A stretch of DNA of 53,065 nt from Actinomycetota bacterium. GTDB lineage: Bacteria; Actinomycetota; Acidimicrobiia; Acidimicrobiales; MedAcidi-G1. Within the stretch, counting starts at the first letter, position 1; the number at the start of each line of letters is the position of its first letter. A model generated the notes under the pieces. The model saw only the letters and a list, made by a program, of their open reading frames with translations. It was not told the origin of the DNA and searched no databases. The stretch spans positions 1 to 53,065 of the forward strand of contig JABHCN010000011.1 in NCBI GenBank assembly GCA_018673475.1. The letters run 5' to 3'. This document shows, in pieces, positions 7,620 to 16,577 of this stretch. Both the position numbers and the translations under genes were made by a program.

Positions 7620-8894
7620 GTGATCGTGAACAAGGTTCTGACAAGCGTGGTTACTTTGGCGTTCTTTGCCGCTGGATGTGGCGGGAGTACGGATACATCT
7701 GCCCCCGCAACTACCGTGGCGCCTACGACGACTGTGGCGCCTACGACGACGACTGCTGGGCCGCTTTCGTGGCCAAACGATGTTGGTTCCAGTCGCTTCG
7801 GTGTACTGGGCCAGGAGTTCGACGTTCCCGGTGGATGGATCCGTCCGCATCCTGGCGAATTCCTCTGGTCAGAAATCCAACCCACACCTGACCGGTGGGA
7901 CTGGGGTCGGGTCGATTGGCACGTCAACACCTGGCAAGACCGTCGACTGGCGATTCTTGGCACTCTCTGGCCCTTCGCCCAATGGGATCAGGAGAACTGC
8001 CATGCGAACGACCCAGAGGTCCAGCCGGTACTGCACAGATTGCCAACCAAGTTGTTTGCTCCCTGTGATGAAACGAAGTTCGTTGGTTGGCTGACCGCAG
8101 TGGTAGAGCGTTACGACGGAGATGGTGTCGAGGACATGCCGGGCCTCGCATATCCGATACGCCACTGGGAGGTGGCCAACGAACCGTCGATGCAGGGAGG
8201 CCATGGCCACTTCTTCCAAGGGACTTCAGCCGACTACCTGTCGATGCTTCGCCTTGCATTCGAAACGATCACAACTGCCGATCCTGAGGCCACGGTGCTG
8301 ACGGGCGGACAGGCAGGTATGCAGCCGTCCTTTACCGACTTCTGGACACCGGTTCTCGAGTCGGCTGCCGGGTTCTTCCACGTAGGCAACATCCACTCGA
8401 TCGGCTCTGACCATTCTTTCTTTTCCGATGGCTACAGGGCCCTTCTCGACGAGACGGGCCATGCAGGTGCCGAGTACTGGATTACCGAGGCCCTCGTCTC
8501 GACTTGGCCTGAGCCAGGACAGATGAGTCCGACAGGTGATGAACTTGGACGAAATACTCTCACCGGCTTTGCCACGGCTTTTGCCGATGGGGCCTCCCGA
8601 ATCTTCAATGTCGGTCCCCACGACCCGACCGGTGGGCCAGGCCCGGAGTCGGATTCTGCGTTCCTTCTCCTAGCCGAGACGGTCGGCGACTTCACGTCTG
8701 CGTCCTGGGCAGGGGAAAGCCTGGTCCGATTCGACATGCCGGACGGCAGGACCGTCTATGCAGCCTGGGACGGCGCCGGTCTTCCTGACACCGTTACTGG
8801 CGTGGTTGAAACCGTTGGTTACGACGGGACGGCCGGTTCCGCCGATGCAGCTGGATTCTCAGCCGCAACTCCGACCTTGGTAACAGTTGGGTAA
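7620..8894 (+). CDS. Secreted lipoprotein glycoside hydrolase (clan GH-A-like)
   Basis: The 424-residue protein starts at GTG behind GAGAAGG. It has a lipoprotein signal ending FFAAGC with C20 as the lipidation site, then a threonine/proline-rich linker (residues 22-46). The rest looks like a TIM-barrel glycosidase: HWEVANEP with candidate acid/base E188, and AEYWITEA with candidate nucleophile E290, about 100 residues apart as in clan GH-A retaining enzymes (GH5, GH39, GH51 and relatives). It probably cleaves extracellular polysaccharide at the cell surface. The exact family is not assignable by eye. It lies in the accessory segment and has no sugar transporter beside it. Confidence 0.72.
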   Translation: MIVNKVLTSVVTLAFFAAGCGGSTDTSAPATTVAPTTTVAPTTTTAGPLSWPNDVGSSRFGVLGQEFDVPGGWIRPHPGEFLWSEIQPTPDRWDWGRVDWHVNTWQDRRLAILGTLWPFAQWDQENCHANDPEVQPVLHRLPTKLFAPCDETKFVGWLTAVVERYDGDGVEDMPGLAYPIRHWEVANEPSMQGGHGHFFQGTSADYLSMLRLAFETITTADPEATVLTGGQAGMQPSFTDFWTPVLESAAGFFHVGNIHSIGSDHSFFSDGYRALLDETGHAGAEYWITEALVSTWPEPGQMSPTGDELGRNTLTGFATAFADGASRIFNVGPHDPTGGPGPESDSAFLLLAETVGDFTSASWAGESLVRFDMPDGRTVYAAWDGAGLPDTVTGVVETVGYDGTAGSADAAGFSAATPTLVTVG

Positions 8895-9275
8895 TTGTTT
8901 GTCGATAGTGACACGCGCCTCGGTGGGTGACGCCGAGTGACTGGCTTCAGTGCTCCCACGGAAGTGATCTTGTTGTCGTGCAGCGGTTGTCCACGGAAGC
9001 TACGGAGTCCGGGAATCGTGGTACGCCCCCCAGGGCAGGTCACATTGTGCAAAACTCGACCTCAGGAGGAGGGATGTCTGCGGACTGGGACTCACCCCTA
9101 TAACCGGAACGGGCCTTTGGCCGCACGTCCTGACATCGCCTATAGCAGATCAGCCGGGGCGCTACGTCAGGTTCCTAGTCGGCGGACCAGTCGGGGACTG
9201 GTGCCGGGTCCTGGATCATGAGGAGCCATGACACTGAGAGCGATAGGAGGTAGGGCCCGGCATTCACAGGGAAAG
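8895..9275. other. Gap without a convincing gene
   Basis: This 381-bp stretch lies between the glycoside hydrolase and the convergent DUF805 gene. It holds a perfect 7-bp hairpin ACCAGTC-GGG-GACTGGT at 9186-9202, which could terminate either gene. A very strong Shine-Dalgarno AGGAGGAGGG precedes an ATG at 9074 that opens only nine codons (MSADWDSPL then stop). I see no other coding signal, and the base composition is visibly more AT-rich than the core regions. Confidence 0.4.
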
Positions 9276-9617
9276 TTATTCGCTGGTCTCGGAAGTGCTC
9301 GGCTGAGCAAGCCAATATAGAAGTACCAAATTTCCGAAGGGCACGAGCCCAAGTAGGAGCCATGTTCCTTTTCGACCCATGTCATGTAGGCGACGTACAC
9401 CCAATGTGATCAACACCCAGGCATAGGCAATGGCGTACACGACCTCCGGTCCGGTCTGATCGGTACTGAGACCCAAAATGGCGGCGAAGATTCCCCCTAG
9501 AACCAAGAACACAATGGGGTGAATGAGGAACGGCCACCAAAATGCGGGTCGTGTGGTCCTGCCTTGTAGATCTCGGAAACGACGCCAGGACTCCAGGTAG
9601 TAATCAATAACTTTCAT
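9276..9617 (-). CDS. DUF805 family small membrane protein
   Basis: The 113-residue protein has the DUF805 pattern: an N-terminal amphipathic stretch YYLESWRRFRDLQGRTTRPAF, FWWPFLIHPIVFLV as first helix, a second helix ending AYAWVLITLGVRRLHDMGRKG (the R-R-L-H-D motif) and a last helix LLLGLVPFGNLVLLYWL. The function of the family is unknown. I start at the ATG at 9617; the ATG at 9641 is an alternative, and the longer frame beyond runs into tRNA-like sequence. The gene is more AT-rich than the core genes, consistent with acquisition. Confidence 0.82.
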   Translation of the reverse strand: MKVIDYYLESWRRFRDLQGRTTRPAFWWPFLIHPIVFLVLGGIFAAILGLSTDQTGPEVVYAIAYAWVLITLGVRRLHDMGRKGTWLLLGLVPFGNLVLLYWLAQPSTSETSE

Positions 9618-9698
9618 CGGCGGATAGTAGCCCTCTTCCATGCCAGATTGGTGGGGACAACCGAGCCACCGCCCATCAGAGTGGTCTTGCACAATGTT

Positions 9699-9762
9699 GT
9701 CCGCCCCCGGGGCTCGAACCCAGAACCTGCATATCAAGGGCCCGATGCACTGCTAACTGGGT
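9699..9762 (-). pseudogene. tRNA-like remnant (3' half with intact T-arm)
   Basis: Minus-strand sequence has AGTTAGCAG (D-loop-like), then CTGGG-TTCGAGC-CCCGG, a canonical 5-bp T-stem with GGTTCGA-type loop, followed by GGGCGGA as a 3' acceptor strand. No matching 5' acceptor (TCCGCCC) or paired anticodon stem is found upstream, so it is not a working tRNA. Such 3'-end fragments are often left at attachment sites of elements that integrate into tRNA genes. Confidence 0.45.
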
Positions 9763-9868
9763 TTGCGTCGCCCTTCGCGCGTTCCCAATCTGTCCGAAAC
9801 GCGTTCCTGGCCTCATCGGAGTTGCCTTGAGAACCCCTTCGTTGCAGGGGTTTGGGGGTTTCGCGCCA

Positions 9869-9883
9869 CCCTCACCGACAGGG
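9869..9883. repeat. Right copy of the short direct repeat bounding the accessory segment
   Basis: CCCTCACCGACAGGG matches the left copy at 6328-6343 with a one-base length difference. It lies exactly where the N-terminal phosphotransferase fragment loses homology. Confidence 0.55.
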
Positions 9884-10066
9884 GAACCGCAGAGGGCCGT
9901 CGCAACGCCCGGGTTGAACCACCCCGGCGGACAATGAACACCTCGTTGGACTCACCGGCGGCCACCCGCTCGAAACTGATGTCGGGCCCCATTCCAAGGC
10001 CCTCATCGTCGAACAACCGCCTGAGCGACCCGACCCGGATAGGTCAGCCGGGTCGCCGCTGTTCAC
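9869..10066 (-). pseudogene. N-terminal fragment of an aminoglycoside phosphotransferase (APH) family gene
   Basis: Minus-strand translation gives LRRLFDDEGLGMGPDISFE and then RVAAGESNEVFIVRRGGSTR, ALRRPSAVPLSV. This is the N-lobe opening of an APH-family kinase, with the G-x-SNEVF nucleotide loop and LRRP strand. The first codons (GTG at 10064-10066, VNSGDPADLS) are in a different frame, so one more frameshift lies near 10030. Homology stops at 9869, and what follows reads as non-family sequence to a stop at 9813. The missing continuation matches the fragment at 6079-6344. Confidence 0.7.
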
Positions 10067-10190
10067 ACCACCCACCCCTCTCTGTGACACTCCATGCCGG
10101 AACCGCGGCTACCGGGACCATCGGCCCGCTGTTGGCTCCGTCACTCGGGTTCAAATAGCGTCGTCGACAACAGCAACCCAGGAGCATGAG

Positions 10191-11030
10191 ATGCCGATCA
10201 ACCCGGACGCAGCAGGAACCACAGGTGAACCATCCGAGTTCTCCTGGACCTCAGCCGAGACCCTGCTCTACTCGCTCGGGGTCGGCGCCGGAATTTCTGA
10301 CCCCACAGGGTTCGAACTGGAGTTCACAACCGAGAACAGCAATAACGTCACCCAGGCGGCCCTGCCAACCCAGGTCGTCGTCATGGGCGGCGGCAACAGA
10401 CCCGGCTTCGGCGACTTCAACCTGGCAGCACTGCTGCACGCCGAACAGCACATCACCCTGCACCAACCGCTGACCGCCGAGGGAACCGCCGTGTCGACGG
10501 GCAGGGTCGCAGAGATCTACGACAAGGGAAAGGCTGCGCTCGTCTACATCGAGGCCGACGTGGCCGACACCGACGGAAATCCACTCTGGTCTGTCAGGTC
10601 GGGCCTGTTCATCGGCGGCGAGGGAGGTTGGGGAGGCGACCGCGGTCCGGCAAACACCTGGGAACTACCCGACAGGCCCGCCGACAAGGTCATCTCCTAC
10701 GAGACACGCACTGACCAGGCTCTCCTCTACCGCCTCAACGGCGACAGAAACCCGCTCCACTCCGACCCCACCTTCGCTGCTATGGCCGGTTTCGACAAGC
10801 CGATCCTCCACGGCCTGTGCACCTACGGCTTCACCGGTCGTGCGCTCCTGCACGGTGCCTGTGACTCAGACCCGACCCGCTTCACGAGCATGGGTGGCCG
10901 CTTCAAGTCACCCGTGATGCCCGGTGAGACCCTGGACGTCCACATCTGGGCGGACGGCAGCGACGCCCTCTTCCAGACCCGGGTCGCCGACCGGGTCGTG
11001 TTCGACAATGGAACGATGACCCGGAGTTGA
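10191..11030 (+). CDS. 2-enoyl-CoA hydratase 2 (MaoC-like)
   Basis: The 279-residue protein is a double hot-dog hydratase 2. The C-terminal half carries the signature YRLNGDRNPLHSDP with catalytic D185 and H190, followed by GFDKPILHGLCTYGF. It hydrates trans-2-enoyl-CoA to (R)-3-hydroxyacyl-CoA, as in the hydratase domain of peroxisomal MFE-2 and the mycobacterial Htd proteins. An AGGAG lies 6 nt before the ATG. A TAGCGT hexamer at 10156-10161 is a likely -10. The gene stands alone, so its fatty-acid or steroid-side-chain substrate is not clear. Confidence 0.9.
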   Translation: MPINPDAAGTTGEPSEFSWTSAETLLYSLGVGAGISDPTGFELEFTTENSNNVTQAALPTQVVVMGGGNRPGFGDFNLAALLHAEQHITLHQPLTAEGTAVSTGRVAEIYDKGKAALVYIEADVADTDGNPLWSVRSGLFIGGEGGWGGDRGPANTWELPDRPADKVISYETRTDQALLYRLNGDRNPLHSDPTFAAMAGFDKPILHGLCTYGFTGRALLHGACDSDPTRFTSMGGRFKSPVMPGETLDVHIWADGSDALFQTRVADRVVFDNGTMTRS

Positions 11031-11154
11031 CCTGCACCACCGGCGGTGCCCAACCTTCACTGCACCTATCGGAACGCGCGGAGACCTGATCTCCCCGCTA
11101 CCTTCTGAGGCAGGTCTGGCACCCGTCCGACCGCCAGAAGACCCGGAGAAGCCA

Positions 11155-11994
11155 ATGGCGCAGAGCACCCGCGAGCGATACCGGGTCGACCCGGTACGTA
11201 CCCGCAGGCGCGCCTGGCCGTTCCCGCTCAACATCTACCAGAGCGCCGTCGGCCGCAAGTGGGTCATGGCCCTCACCGGTATCGGCCTCGTCGGTTTCGC
11301 CCTCATCCACATGGTCGGAAACCTGCACGTGTACGAGGGCCCGGCCCGAATGTACGAGTACGCAGAGACCCTCCGCACCCTCGGGGGCGGCCTCGTTCCC
11401 AAGAGCTTCGTCCTCTGGCTGATGCGCCTCGGCCTTACAGGAATGTTCGCCCTGCACCTGCATGCCGCGATCACCCTCAAGGACATGAGCCGCCACTCCA
11501 GCGACAATGCCGGCCTGATGAGCGGAGCCAAGAAGTACGCCGGTGGTCGTGACCACATAGCCGCCACCTACGCCAGCCGCACGATGCGCTGGACCGGCCC
11601 GATCATCGCCCTCTACCTGCTGTTCCACCTGGCCGACCTGACGTGGGGATGGTGGCTCGGCCCCGACTTCATCCGGGGCGATCCGTACCACAACGTGGCC
11701 ACATCACTGTCAAGCCTCCCGGTGGCAATCCTCTACGTGGTGGCCAACGCCGCTCTGGCCCTCCACATATTCCACGGTGCCTGGTCGATCTTCCAGAGCC
11801 TCGGAGTCAACAACCCCCGCTACAACCACCTTCGACGAGGCCTGGCAGCCGGCATCGCCGGGCTGATCCTGATCGGCAACCTGTCCTTCCCGATACTCAC
11901 CCAGACCGGCCTCATAAGCGAAGACAACCGGGCCTGCCCGATCAACGACAGCGACGGCCTTGTCTGCCTCGCCGAAGAGGCCGAGGGACACTGA
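11155..11994 (+). CDS. sdhC: Succinate dehydrogenase cytochrome b subunit (b558 family)
   Basis: The 279-residue integral membrane protein has five helices and the b558-family opening [20 protein letters not shown], followed by [11 protein letters not shown], with conserved histidines in helices ([32 protein letters not shown]) that would ligate two hemes. It anchors SdhA and SdhB and passes electrons to menaquinone; this single-polypeptide type is found in actinobacteria, Bacteroidetes and Bacillus. GGAGAAG precedes the ATG. Its stop overlaps the sdhA start (TGATG). It is the first gene of sdhCAB. Confidence 0.93.
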   Translation: MAQSTRERYRVDPVRTRRRAWPFPLNIYQSAVGRKWVMALTGIGLVGFALIHMVGNLHVYEGPARMYEYAETLRTLGGGLVPKSFVLWLMRLGLTGMFALHLHAAITLKDMSRHSSDNAGLMSGAKKYAGGRDHIAATYASRTMRWTGPIIALYLLFHLADLTWGWWLGPDFIRGDPYHNVATSLSSLPVAILYVVANAALALHIFHGAWSIFQSLGVNNPRYNHLRRGLAAGIAGLILIGNLSFPILTQTGLISEDNRACPINDSDGLVCLAEEAEGH

Positions 11995-13943
11995 TGGAAC
12001 CCGGCACCACTCCCCAACCGAACCCGACGGTTCTGGACTCAAAGGTTCCCGACGGACCCATCGCCGACCTGTGGGAGAACCACAAGTTCTCGATGAACCT
12101 GGTCAACCCCTCAAACAAGCGGAAGTTCGAGGTCATAGTCGTCGGCACCGGCCTCGCCGGAGCGTCGGCGGCGGCAACCCTGGGTGAACTCGGCTACAGG
12201 GTCAAGGCATTCACCTTCCACGACAGCCCGCGCCGGGCCCACAGCATCGCCGCTCAGGGAGGCATCAACGCAGCCAAGAACTACCCGAACGACGGCGACT
12301 CCGTGCACCGCCTCTTCTACGACACCGTCAAGGGCGGCGACTACCGCTCACGTGAGGCCAACGTCCACCGCCTCGCAGAGGTGTCGGTAAACATCATCGA
12401 CCAGGCCACCGCCCAGGGGGTTCCGTTCGCCCGCGACTACGGCGGCCTGCTGGACAACCGGTCCTTCGGTGGTGCCCAGGTCTCACGAACCTTCTACGCA
12501 CGCGGCCAGACCGGCCAGCAACTCCTGTTGGGTGCCTACTCGGCCCTCATGCGACAGGTCGCTGCTGGCACAGTCGAACTCCACAACAGGTCCGAACTCC
12601 TCGACGTCGTGCTCAAGGACGGTCGGGCCTGCGGAATCGTCACCCGCGATCTGCTCTCGGGCGAGGTAACCCCACACTCCGCACATGCCGTGGTCCTGGC
12701 AACCGGCGGATACGGGAACGTCTACTTCCTGTCCACGAACGCGATGATGTGCAACGTCACGGCAGCCTGGAGGGCCCACCGACGTGGAGCTCTGTTCGCC
12801 AACCCCTGCTACACACAGATCCACCCGACCTGCATTCCCGCCAGCGACGACTTCCAGTCCAAGCTGACCCTGATGTCCGAATCGCTGCGCAACGACGGCC
12901 GAATCTGGGTTCCGTCCGGTGCAGGTGACGGCCGGGCTGCCGGCGACATCCCCGAGGGCGAACGCGACTACTACCTGGAACGCAAGTACCCGGCGTTCGG
13001 GAACCTCGTACCCAGAGATGTGGCATCGCGCAATGCCAAGACGGTCGTCGACGCCGGACACGGCGTAGGTCCGCTCAACAACGGCGTCTTTCTCGACTTT
13101 GCAGCGGCCATCGAACGCGACGGCCACGACGCCATCGCCACCCGCTACGGAAACCTCTTCGACATGTACCAGCGCATCACGGGCGAGAACCCGTACACGA
13201 GCCCGATGCGCATCTACCCCGCCAGCCACTACACGATGGGTGGGCTCTGGGTCGACTACCACCTGATGACCAACGTGCCGGGCCTGTACGCCGTCGGCGA
13301 GGCCAACTTCAGCGATCACGGTGCGAACCGCCTGGGTGCCAGCGCTCTCATGCAGGGCCTGGCTGACGGCTACTTCGTGCTTCCCTACACGATCGGCGAC
13401 GACCTGGCCGGCCTGCTGGGAGACTCCGTCGTACCCACCGACGACCCGGTGTTCACAGCAGCGGTCGCTGGTGTCGAGGATGAGACAGGCAGGTGGCTGT
13501 CAACCAACGGAAGCAGGTCGGTAGACCACTTCCACCGTGAGCTGGGTCGCATCGTGTGGGACAACATCGGAATGGCCAGGACCGAATCCGGCCTCAGGAA
13601 GGCCCTTTCCGACATCCCGGCGCTCCGCGATGAGTTCCACCGCGACGTCCGGGTTCTCGGTAGCGCCGACACGCTCAACCAGTCGCTCGAGAAGGCAGGC
13701 AGGGTCGCTGACTTCTTCGACCTGGCCGAGTTGATGGCCCGTGACGCACTTGAACGCGAGGAGTCGTGCGGCGGGCACTTCAGGGAAGAGCACCAGACCG
13801 CTGAGGGAGAGGCCCAGCGCGACGACGACAACTTCTCCCACGTTGCCGCCTGGGAGTGGAACGGCCCCGACACCCCGCAGACCCGCCACGTCGAGGAGCT
13901 CACATTCGACAACGTTGCGCTCTCACAGCGCTCGTACAAGTAG
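11994..13943 (+). CDS. sdhA: Succinate dehydrogenase flavoprotein subunit
   Basis: The 649-residue protein has an FAD Rossmann motif [19 protein letters not shown] near residues 44-62 and [13 protein letters not shown] near residue 82, whose histidine is the covalent FAD site of SdhA/FrdA. The substrate-site region [13 protein letters not shown] and [18 protein letters not shown] follow. It oxidises succinate to fumarate at the inner face of the membrane. A much longer open frame starts at 11643 inside sdhC; I start at the ATG at 11994, which overlaps the sdhC stop. The length fits the b558-type enzymes. Confidence 0.94.
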   Translation: MEPGTTPQPNPTVLDSKVPDGPIADLWENHKFSMNLVNPSNKRKFEVIVVGTGLAGASAAATLGELGYRVKAFTFHDSPRRAHSIAAQGGINAAKNYPNDGDSVHRLFYDTVKGGDYRSREANVHRLAEVSVNIIDQATAQGVPFARDYGGLLDNRSFGGAQVSRTFYARGQTGQQLLLGAYSALMRQVAAGTVELHNRSELLDVVLKDGRACGIVTRDLLSGEVTPHSAHAVVLATGGYGNVYFLSTNAMMCNVTAAWRAHRRGALFANPCYTQIHPTCIPASDDFQSKLTLMSESLRNDGRIWVPSGAGDGRAAGDIPEGERDYYLERKYPAFGNLVPRDVASRNAKTVVDAGHGVGPLNNGVFLDFAAAIERDGHDAIATRYGNLFDMYQRITGENPYTSPMRIYPASHYTMGGLWVDYHLMTNVPGLYAVGEANFSDHGANRLGASALMQGLADGYFVLPYTIGDDLAGLLGDSVVPTDDPVFTAAVAGVEDETGRWLSTNGSRSVDHFHRELGRIVWDNIGMARTESGLRKALSDIPALRDEFHRDVRVLGSADTLNQSLEKAGRVADFFDLAELMARDALEREESCGGHFREEHQTAEGEAQRDDDNFSHVAAWEWNGPDTPQTRHVEELTFDNVALSQRSYK

Positions 13944-13952
13944 GAGCCAGCC

Positions 13953-14723
13953 GTGAGCGACACCATCTCCGTCACCGTCAAGGTCTGGCGCCAGAACGGC
14001 CCCGACTCCCCTGGTGGCTTCGAGACCCACCCACAGCAGATCAGCATCGATGCCTCGTTCCTCGAGATGCTCGACCTCCTCAACGAACAGCTCAACGATC
14101 GCGGCGAGGAACCGATCGTCTTCGAATCCGACTGCCGTGAAGGCATCTGCGGAACCTGCGGTGTGATGATCAACGGTCGTGCCCACGGCCCACAAAAGGC
14201 CACGGCAACCTGTCAGCTCCACATGCGCGAGTTCGCAGACGGCGATGAGATCGTCATCGAGCCCTTCCGTGCAGCGGGCTTCCCCGTCATACGCGACCTT
14301 GCCGTTGACCGATCACCGCTCGATCACATCATCGAGAGCGGTGGCTATATCTCGGTGGGCTCCGGAGCCGCACCAGACGCCAACCTCACACCTGTTCCCA
14401 AGGATGCCGCTGAGCAGGCGTTCGACGCCGCTGCCTGCATCGGTTGTGGCGCATGCGTGGCCGCCTGCCCGAACTCGGCAGCGCAGCTATTCACGTCGGC
14501 CAAGGTCGGCCACATGGCGCTGTTGCCTCAGGGCCAGCCCGAGCGCTGGAGTCGCACCGAGGCGATGGTCGATGTGATGGAGACCTATTTCGGCTCCTGC
14601 ACCAACCACGGCGAGTGCCACGAGGCATGCCCCAAGGAGATCAGCCTCGACTTCATCGCCTACCTGAACCGTGACTACGTAAGGGCCAAGGTCAAGAACC
14701 GCGCCCTCTCCGGCCAGCGCTGA
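13953..14723 (+). CDS. sdhB: Succinate dehydrogenase iron-sulfur subunit
   Basis: The 256-residue protein has the plant-type [2Fe-2S] cysteines (CREGICGTCG and the later TATCQL), the [4Fe-4S] motif CIGCGACVAACP and the C-terminal [3Fe-4S] motif CTNHGECHEACPKEISLDF. It carries electrons from SdhA FAD to the heme-containing SdhC. A GTG start lies 8 nt behind AGGAG, which overlaps the sdhA stop codon. The sdhC-sdhA-sdhB order is typical of b558-type complexes. Confidence 0.94.
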   Translation: MSDTISVTVKVWRQNGPDSPGGFETHPQQISIDASFLEMLDLLNEQLNDRGEEPIVFESDCREGICGTCGVMINGRAHGPQKATATCQLHMREFADGDEIVIEPFRAAGFPVIRDLAVDRSPLDHIIESGGYISVGSGAAPDANLTPVPKDAAEQAFDAAACIGCGACVAACPNSAAQLFTSAKVGHMALLPQGQPERWSRTEAMVDVMETYFGSCTNHGECHEACPKEISLDFIAYLNRDYVRAKVKNRALSGQR

Positions 14724-15214
14724 CCTCCGCTTCACCGGTCACCCTCACCCGGGCCGGATCGCCCTTCCCCCGAAGAGATCAGATAGCCAGAGGGCCGCTT
14801 CTGTCCCCGAGAGGCCAGAGGAACCAAAAGCCCCCCCAGGAAGACCGAATCTGCGCGACCGGCAACCTGATGAGACAGCCGGTCCCATGAAGTCGACAAG
14901 GCCGGGTGTCGGTTACGGCGGAGGCGAACGTCCTGTGAGCCGAGGCCGTGCCCGGCGACCGGTCGGGGATAGGACACGAACAGGTTGACAAGGGGTGGGG
15001 TCGGCGCGACAGTGAGGTCAGCACGTTTGGTAGTCACCACCAACAGGAGGACAGGCCGTGCGAGACGACCGGTACGAGGAACACAGCCGAGCCCCGCCTG
15101 GCGGGTGAGCCCGAGGCCCCTGACCGAGCCGGTCCCCTCACGCTCTCGCGACCAATGCCCTGCTGGGCCATGGAGAACGTTGACGCGCGACGACCCGATC
15201 AGGGACTCAGAGGA
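14724..15214. other. Gap after sdhB without a convincing gene
   Basis: The 491 bp between sdhB and a strong hairpin at 15215 contain TTGACA at 14986-14991 with no good -10, and a perfect Shine-Dalgarno AGGAGG seven nt before a GTG at 15058. That GTG opens only 16 codons (VRDDRYEEHSRAPPGG then TGA). Several long overlapping frames here are arginine/proline-rich and unlike protein. A short leader peptide, a degraded gene or an untranslated RNA ending at the hairpin are all possible; I cannot choose. Confidence 0.35.
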
Positions 15215-15245
15215 ACGGCGCCCTCCCGGTCGGGACGGGCGCCGT
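15215..15245. terminator. Strong hairpin between sdh region and the convergent hydrolase
   Basis: ACGGCGCCC and GGGCGCCGT form a perfect 9-bp stem around a 13-nt loop that itself contains a small CCCG/CGGG stem. On the plus strand it is followed by TTTCG. The minus-strand hydrolase gene ends 14 nt further on, so the hairpin probably terminates both strands. Confidence 0.75.
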
Positions 15246-15258
15246 TTCGCGAGAAACC

Positions 15259-16086
15259 TCAGACAGCCAGATGGTCGAGGAGCCTTGGCAGCAGGTCTGG
15301 TAGGCAGGCATCGGGAACCTCGTGTCCCAGGCCTTCGACGAGCCAGAGGTGTGCACCGGGTACTCCGTCAGACAGGGCCAGGGCATGTTCGACCGGAAAG
15401 ACGGGGTCAGCTGTTCCGTGGACCACGAGTGTCGGAACGTTGATCTTGCCGAGGCTGTCGAGCCGTGACGGCGAGGCCCCCACGGCGGGGCCGTGGCCCG
15501 ACTCTGGATACCAGCAGCGCTCAACCTCGAGTTCGGCCACAGATCTGGAAGCCTCATCGTCAAACGGGTAGCGGTGGCCTGCGAAGAGCCGATCCAGTTC
15601 CACGACCCAGGCCACCCGCTCAGCCTTATCTGCGGGAGGCGGAGCAAAGAGCCTCTCAGCCATCTTGTCGAACAGCCAGTCGGCCGCCGACGGGAGCCGT
15701 TCATCGCCAAGGCCCGGCGACGAACAGAACAGTGCCAGCGACCGGACCCTCTCAGGACTCGTGAGAGCCAGCACCTGTCCAACCATGCCGCCCATGGATC
15801 GACCGATCACGTGGGCAGAGTCAATCGAGAGACCGTCCATGACGGAAAGGGAATCGGCCGCCAGGTCGTCAAGCGTGTAGCCGACGCTTGACGGGACCTT
15901 GGTTGAGAGCCCGCTGTCCCTGTTGTCAAAGCGCACAACCCGGAAACCGGCAGCCACAAGGGGGTCGATCAGCGCCGGGGTCCAACGGGTGCAATGGGCG
16001 TCAGCACCGGAGATGAGCAGAACCGGTTCGGCGTCGTCATCGCCGAACGCCTCGACAAACAGGTCGACTTCGATTCCCCCGGACAT
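15259..16086 (-). CDS. Alpha/beta hydrolase
   Basis: The 275-residue protein has the alpha/beta-hydrolase core: FDNRDSGLS after strand 4, nucleophile S97 in GRSMGGM, the acid residue in VHGTADPVFPVEHA and the histidine in EGLGHEVPD. The layout matches the aclacinomycin methylesterase RdmC-like and non-heme peroxidase-like group. The substrate is unknown. A TAGCCT hexamer 8 nt before the ATG suggests a leaderless message. It is divergent from the thioesterase gene. Confidence 0.88.
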   Translation of the reverse strand: MSGGIEVDLFVEAFGDDDAEPVLLISGADAHCTRWTPALIDPLVAAGFRVVRFDNRDSGLSTKVPSSVGYTLDDLAADSLSVMDGLSIDSAHVIGRSMGGMVGQVLALTSPERVRSLALFCSSPGLGDERLPSAADWLFDKMAERLFAPPPADKAERVAWVVELDRLFAGHRYPFDDEASRSVAELEVERCWYPESGHGPAVGASPSRLDSLGKINVPTLVVHGTADPVFPVEHALALSDGVPGAHLWLVEGLGHEVPDACLPDLLPRLLDHLAV

Positions 16087-16150
16087 GGGATCGGAGGCTA
16101 GCCACGCCAGAGCTGTGTCGACCCGTCCATGGCAGCGGTTGACAAGGCAC

Positions 16151-16156
16151 TAGCGT
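16151..16156 (+). promoter_or_regulatory. -10 element of a leaderless promoter for the thioesterase operon
   Basis: TAGCGT is followed by 7 nt and the GTG start codon at 16164. TTGACA at 16139-16144 lies only 6 nt further upstream and is too close to act as the -35 for this -10. Confidence 0.45.
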
Positions 16157-16163
16157 CAAACGG

Positions 16164-16577
16164 GTGCCAGCACACCTACATCAGGTAAAGGTTCGCTTCT
16201 ACGAACTGGACCCCTACGGACACCTCAACCATTCGGTCTACGTCCAGCTCTTCGAGACGGGACGCATCGAGTTGCTCGCTGCCGTCGGTCTGGGCCTCAG
16301 CGACCTCGACAACCGGGGCTATCGGTTCGTGGTCACCAACATTGAGACAGCTTTCGTGAAGTCGGTCGAGGCCGGCGATTCGATCATGGTCGAGACCGAG
16401 GTGGTCGAGACACGACGAGCGTCATCGATCTGGCGCCAGCGAATCCTCCGGGGCGATGACGTGATGGCCACCCAGCAGGTCCGGGCAGCGATTACCGACT
16501 CGAACGGAAGGCCGACCAAGGCCCCGGGGGAGTTGGCTGAAGCGCTCGCTCCGTTCACGGCGGACTCCGACACGTGA
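16164..16577 (+). CDS. Acyl-CoA thioesterase, 4HBT hot-dog family
   Basis: The 137-residue single hot-dog protein has VRFYELDPYGHLNHSVYVQLFE near the start. This is the 4-hydroxybenzoyl-CoA thioesterase/YbgC signature, with the catalytic aspartate in ELDPYGHLN. It should release free acid from an acyl-CoA or acyl-ACP. The start is GTG, placed 7 nt after a TAGCGT hexamer. Its stop overlaps the next gene's GTG (GTGA), and that gene overlaps the third in the same way, so the three form a tight operon with DUF368 and an SCP2-like protein. Confidence 0.88.
   Translation: MPAHLHQVKVRFYELDPYGHLNHSVYVQLFETGRIELLAAVGLGLSDLDNRGYRFVVTNIETAFVKSVEAGDSIMVETEVVETRRASSIWRQRILRGDDVMATQQVRAAITDSNGRPTKAPGELAEALAPFTADSDT

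Noticed and set aside
6344-9868. Insertion sequence or integron as the inserted element
   Set aside because: No transposase, integrase or convincing terminal inverted repeats were found; only TGGCGCG-type short similarity at the ends, which is too weak.
11643-11993. Long in-frame extension upstream of sdhA
   Set aside because: It overlaps sdhC in another frame, is arginine/proline-rich, and the ATG at 11994 overlaps the sdhC stop as expected for a coupled operon.
15058-15115. TGA of the 16-codon frame read as selenocysteine
   Set aside because: A second stop follows four codons later and no SECIS-like hairpin directly follows the first TGA.
14724-15214. Known structured RNA (RNase P, tmRNA, 6C RNA) in the gap after sdhB
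   Set aside because: I found no RNase P core, no tmRNA acceptor or tag reading frame, and only one C-rich run where 6C RNA needs two.
14948-15571. 207-codon plus-strand frame after sdhB
   Set aside because: It overlaps the hydrolase gene on the other strand, crosses a strong terminator and has arginine/proline-rich shadow composition.
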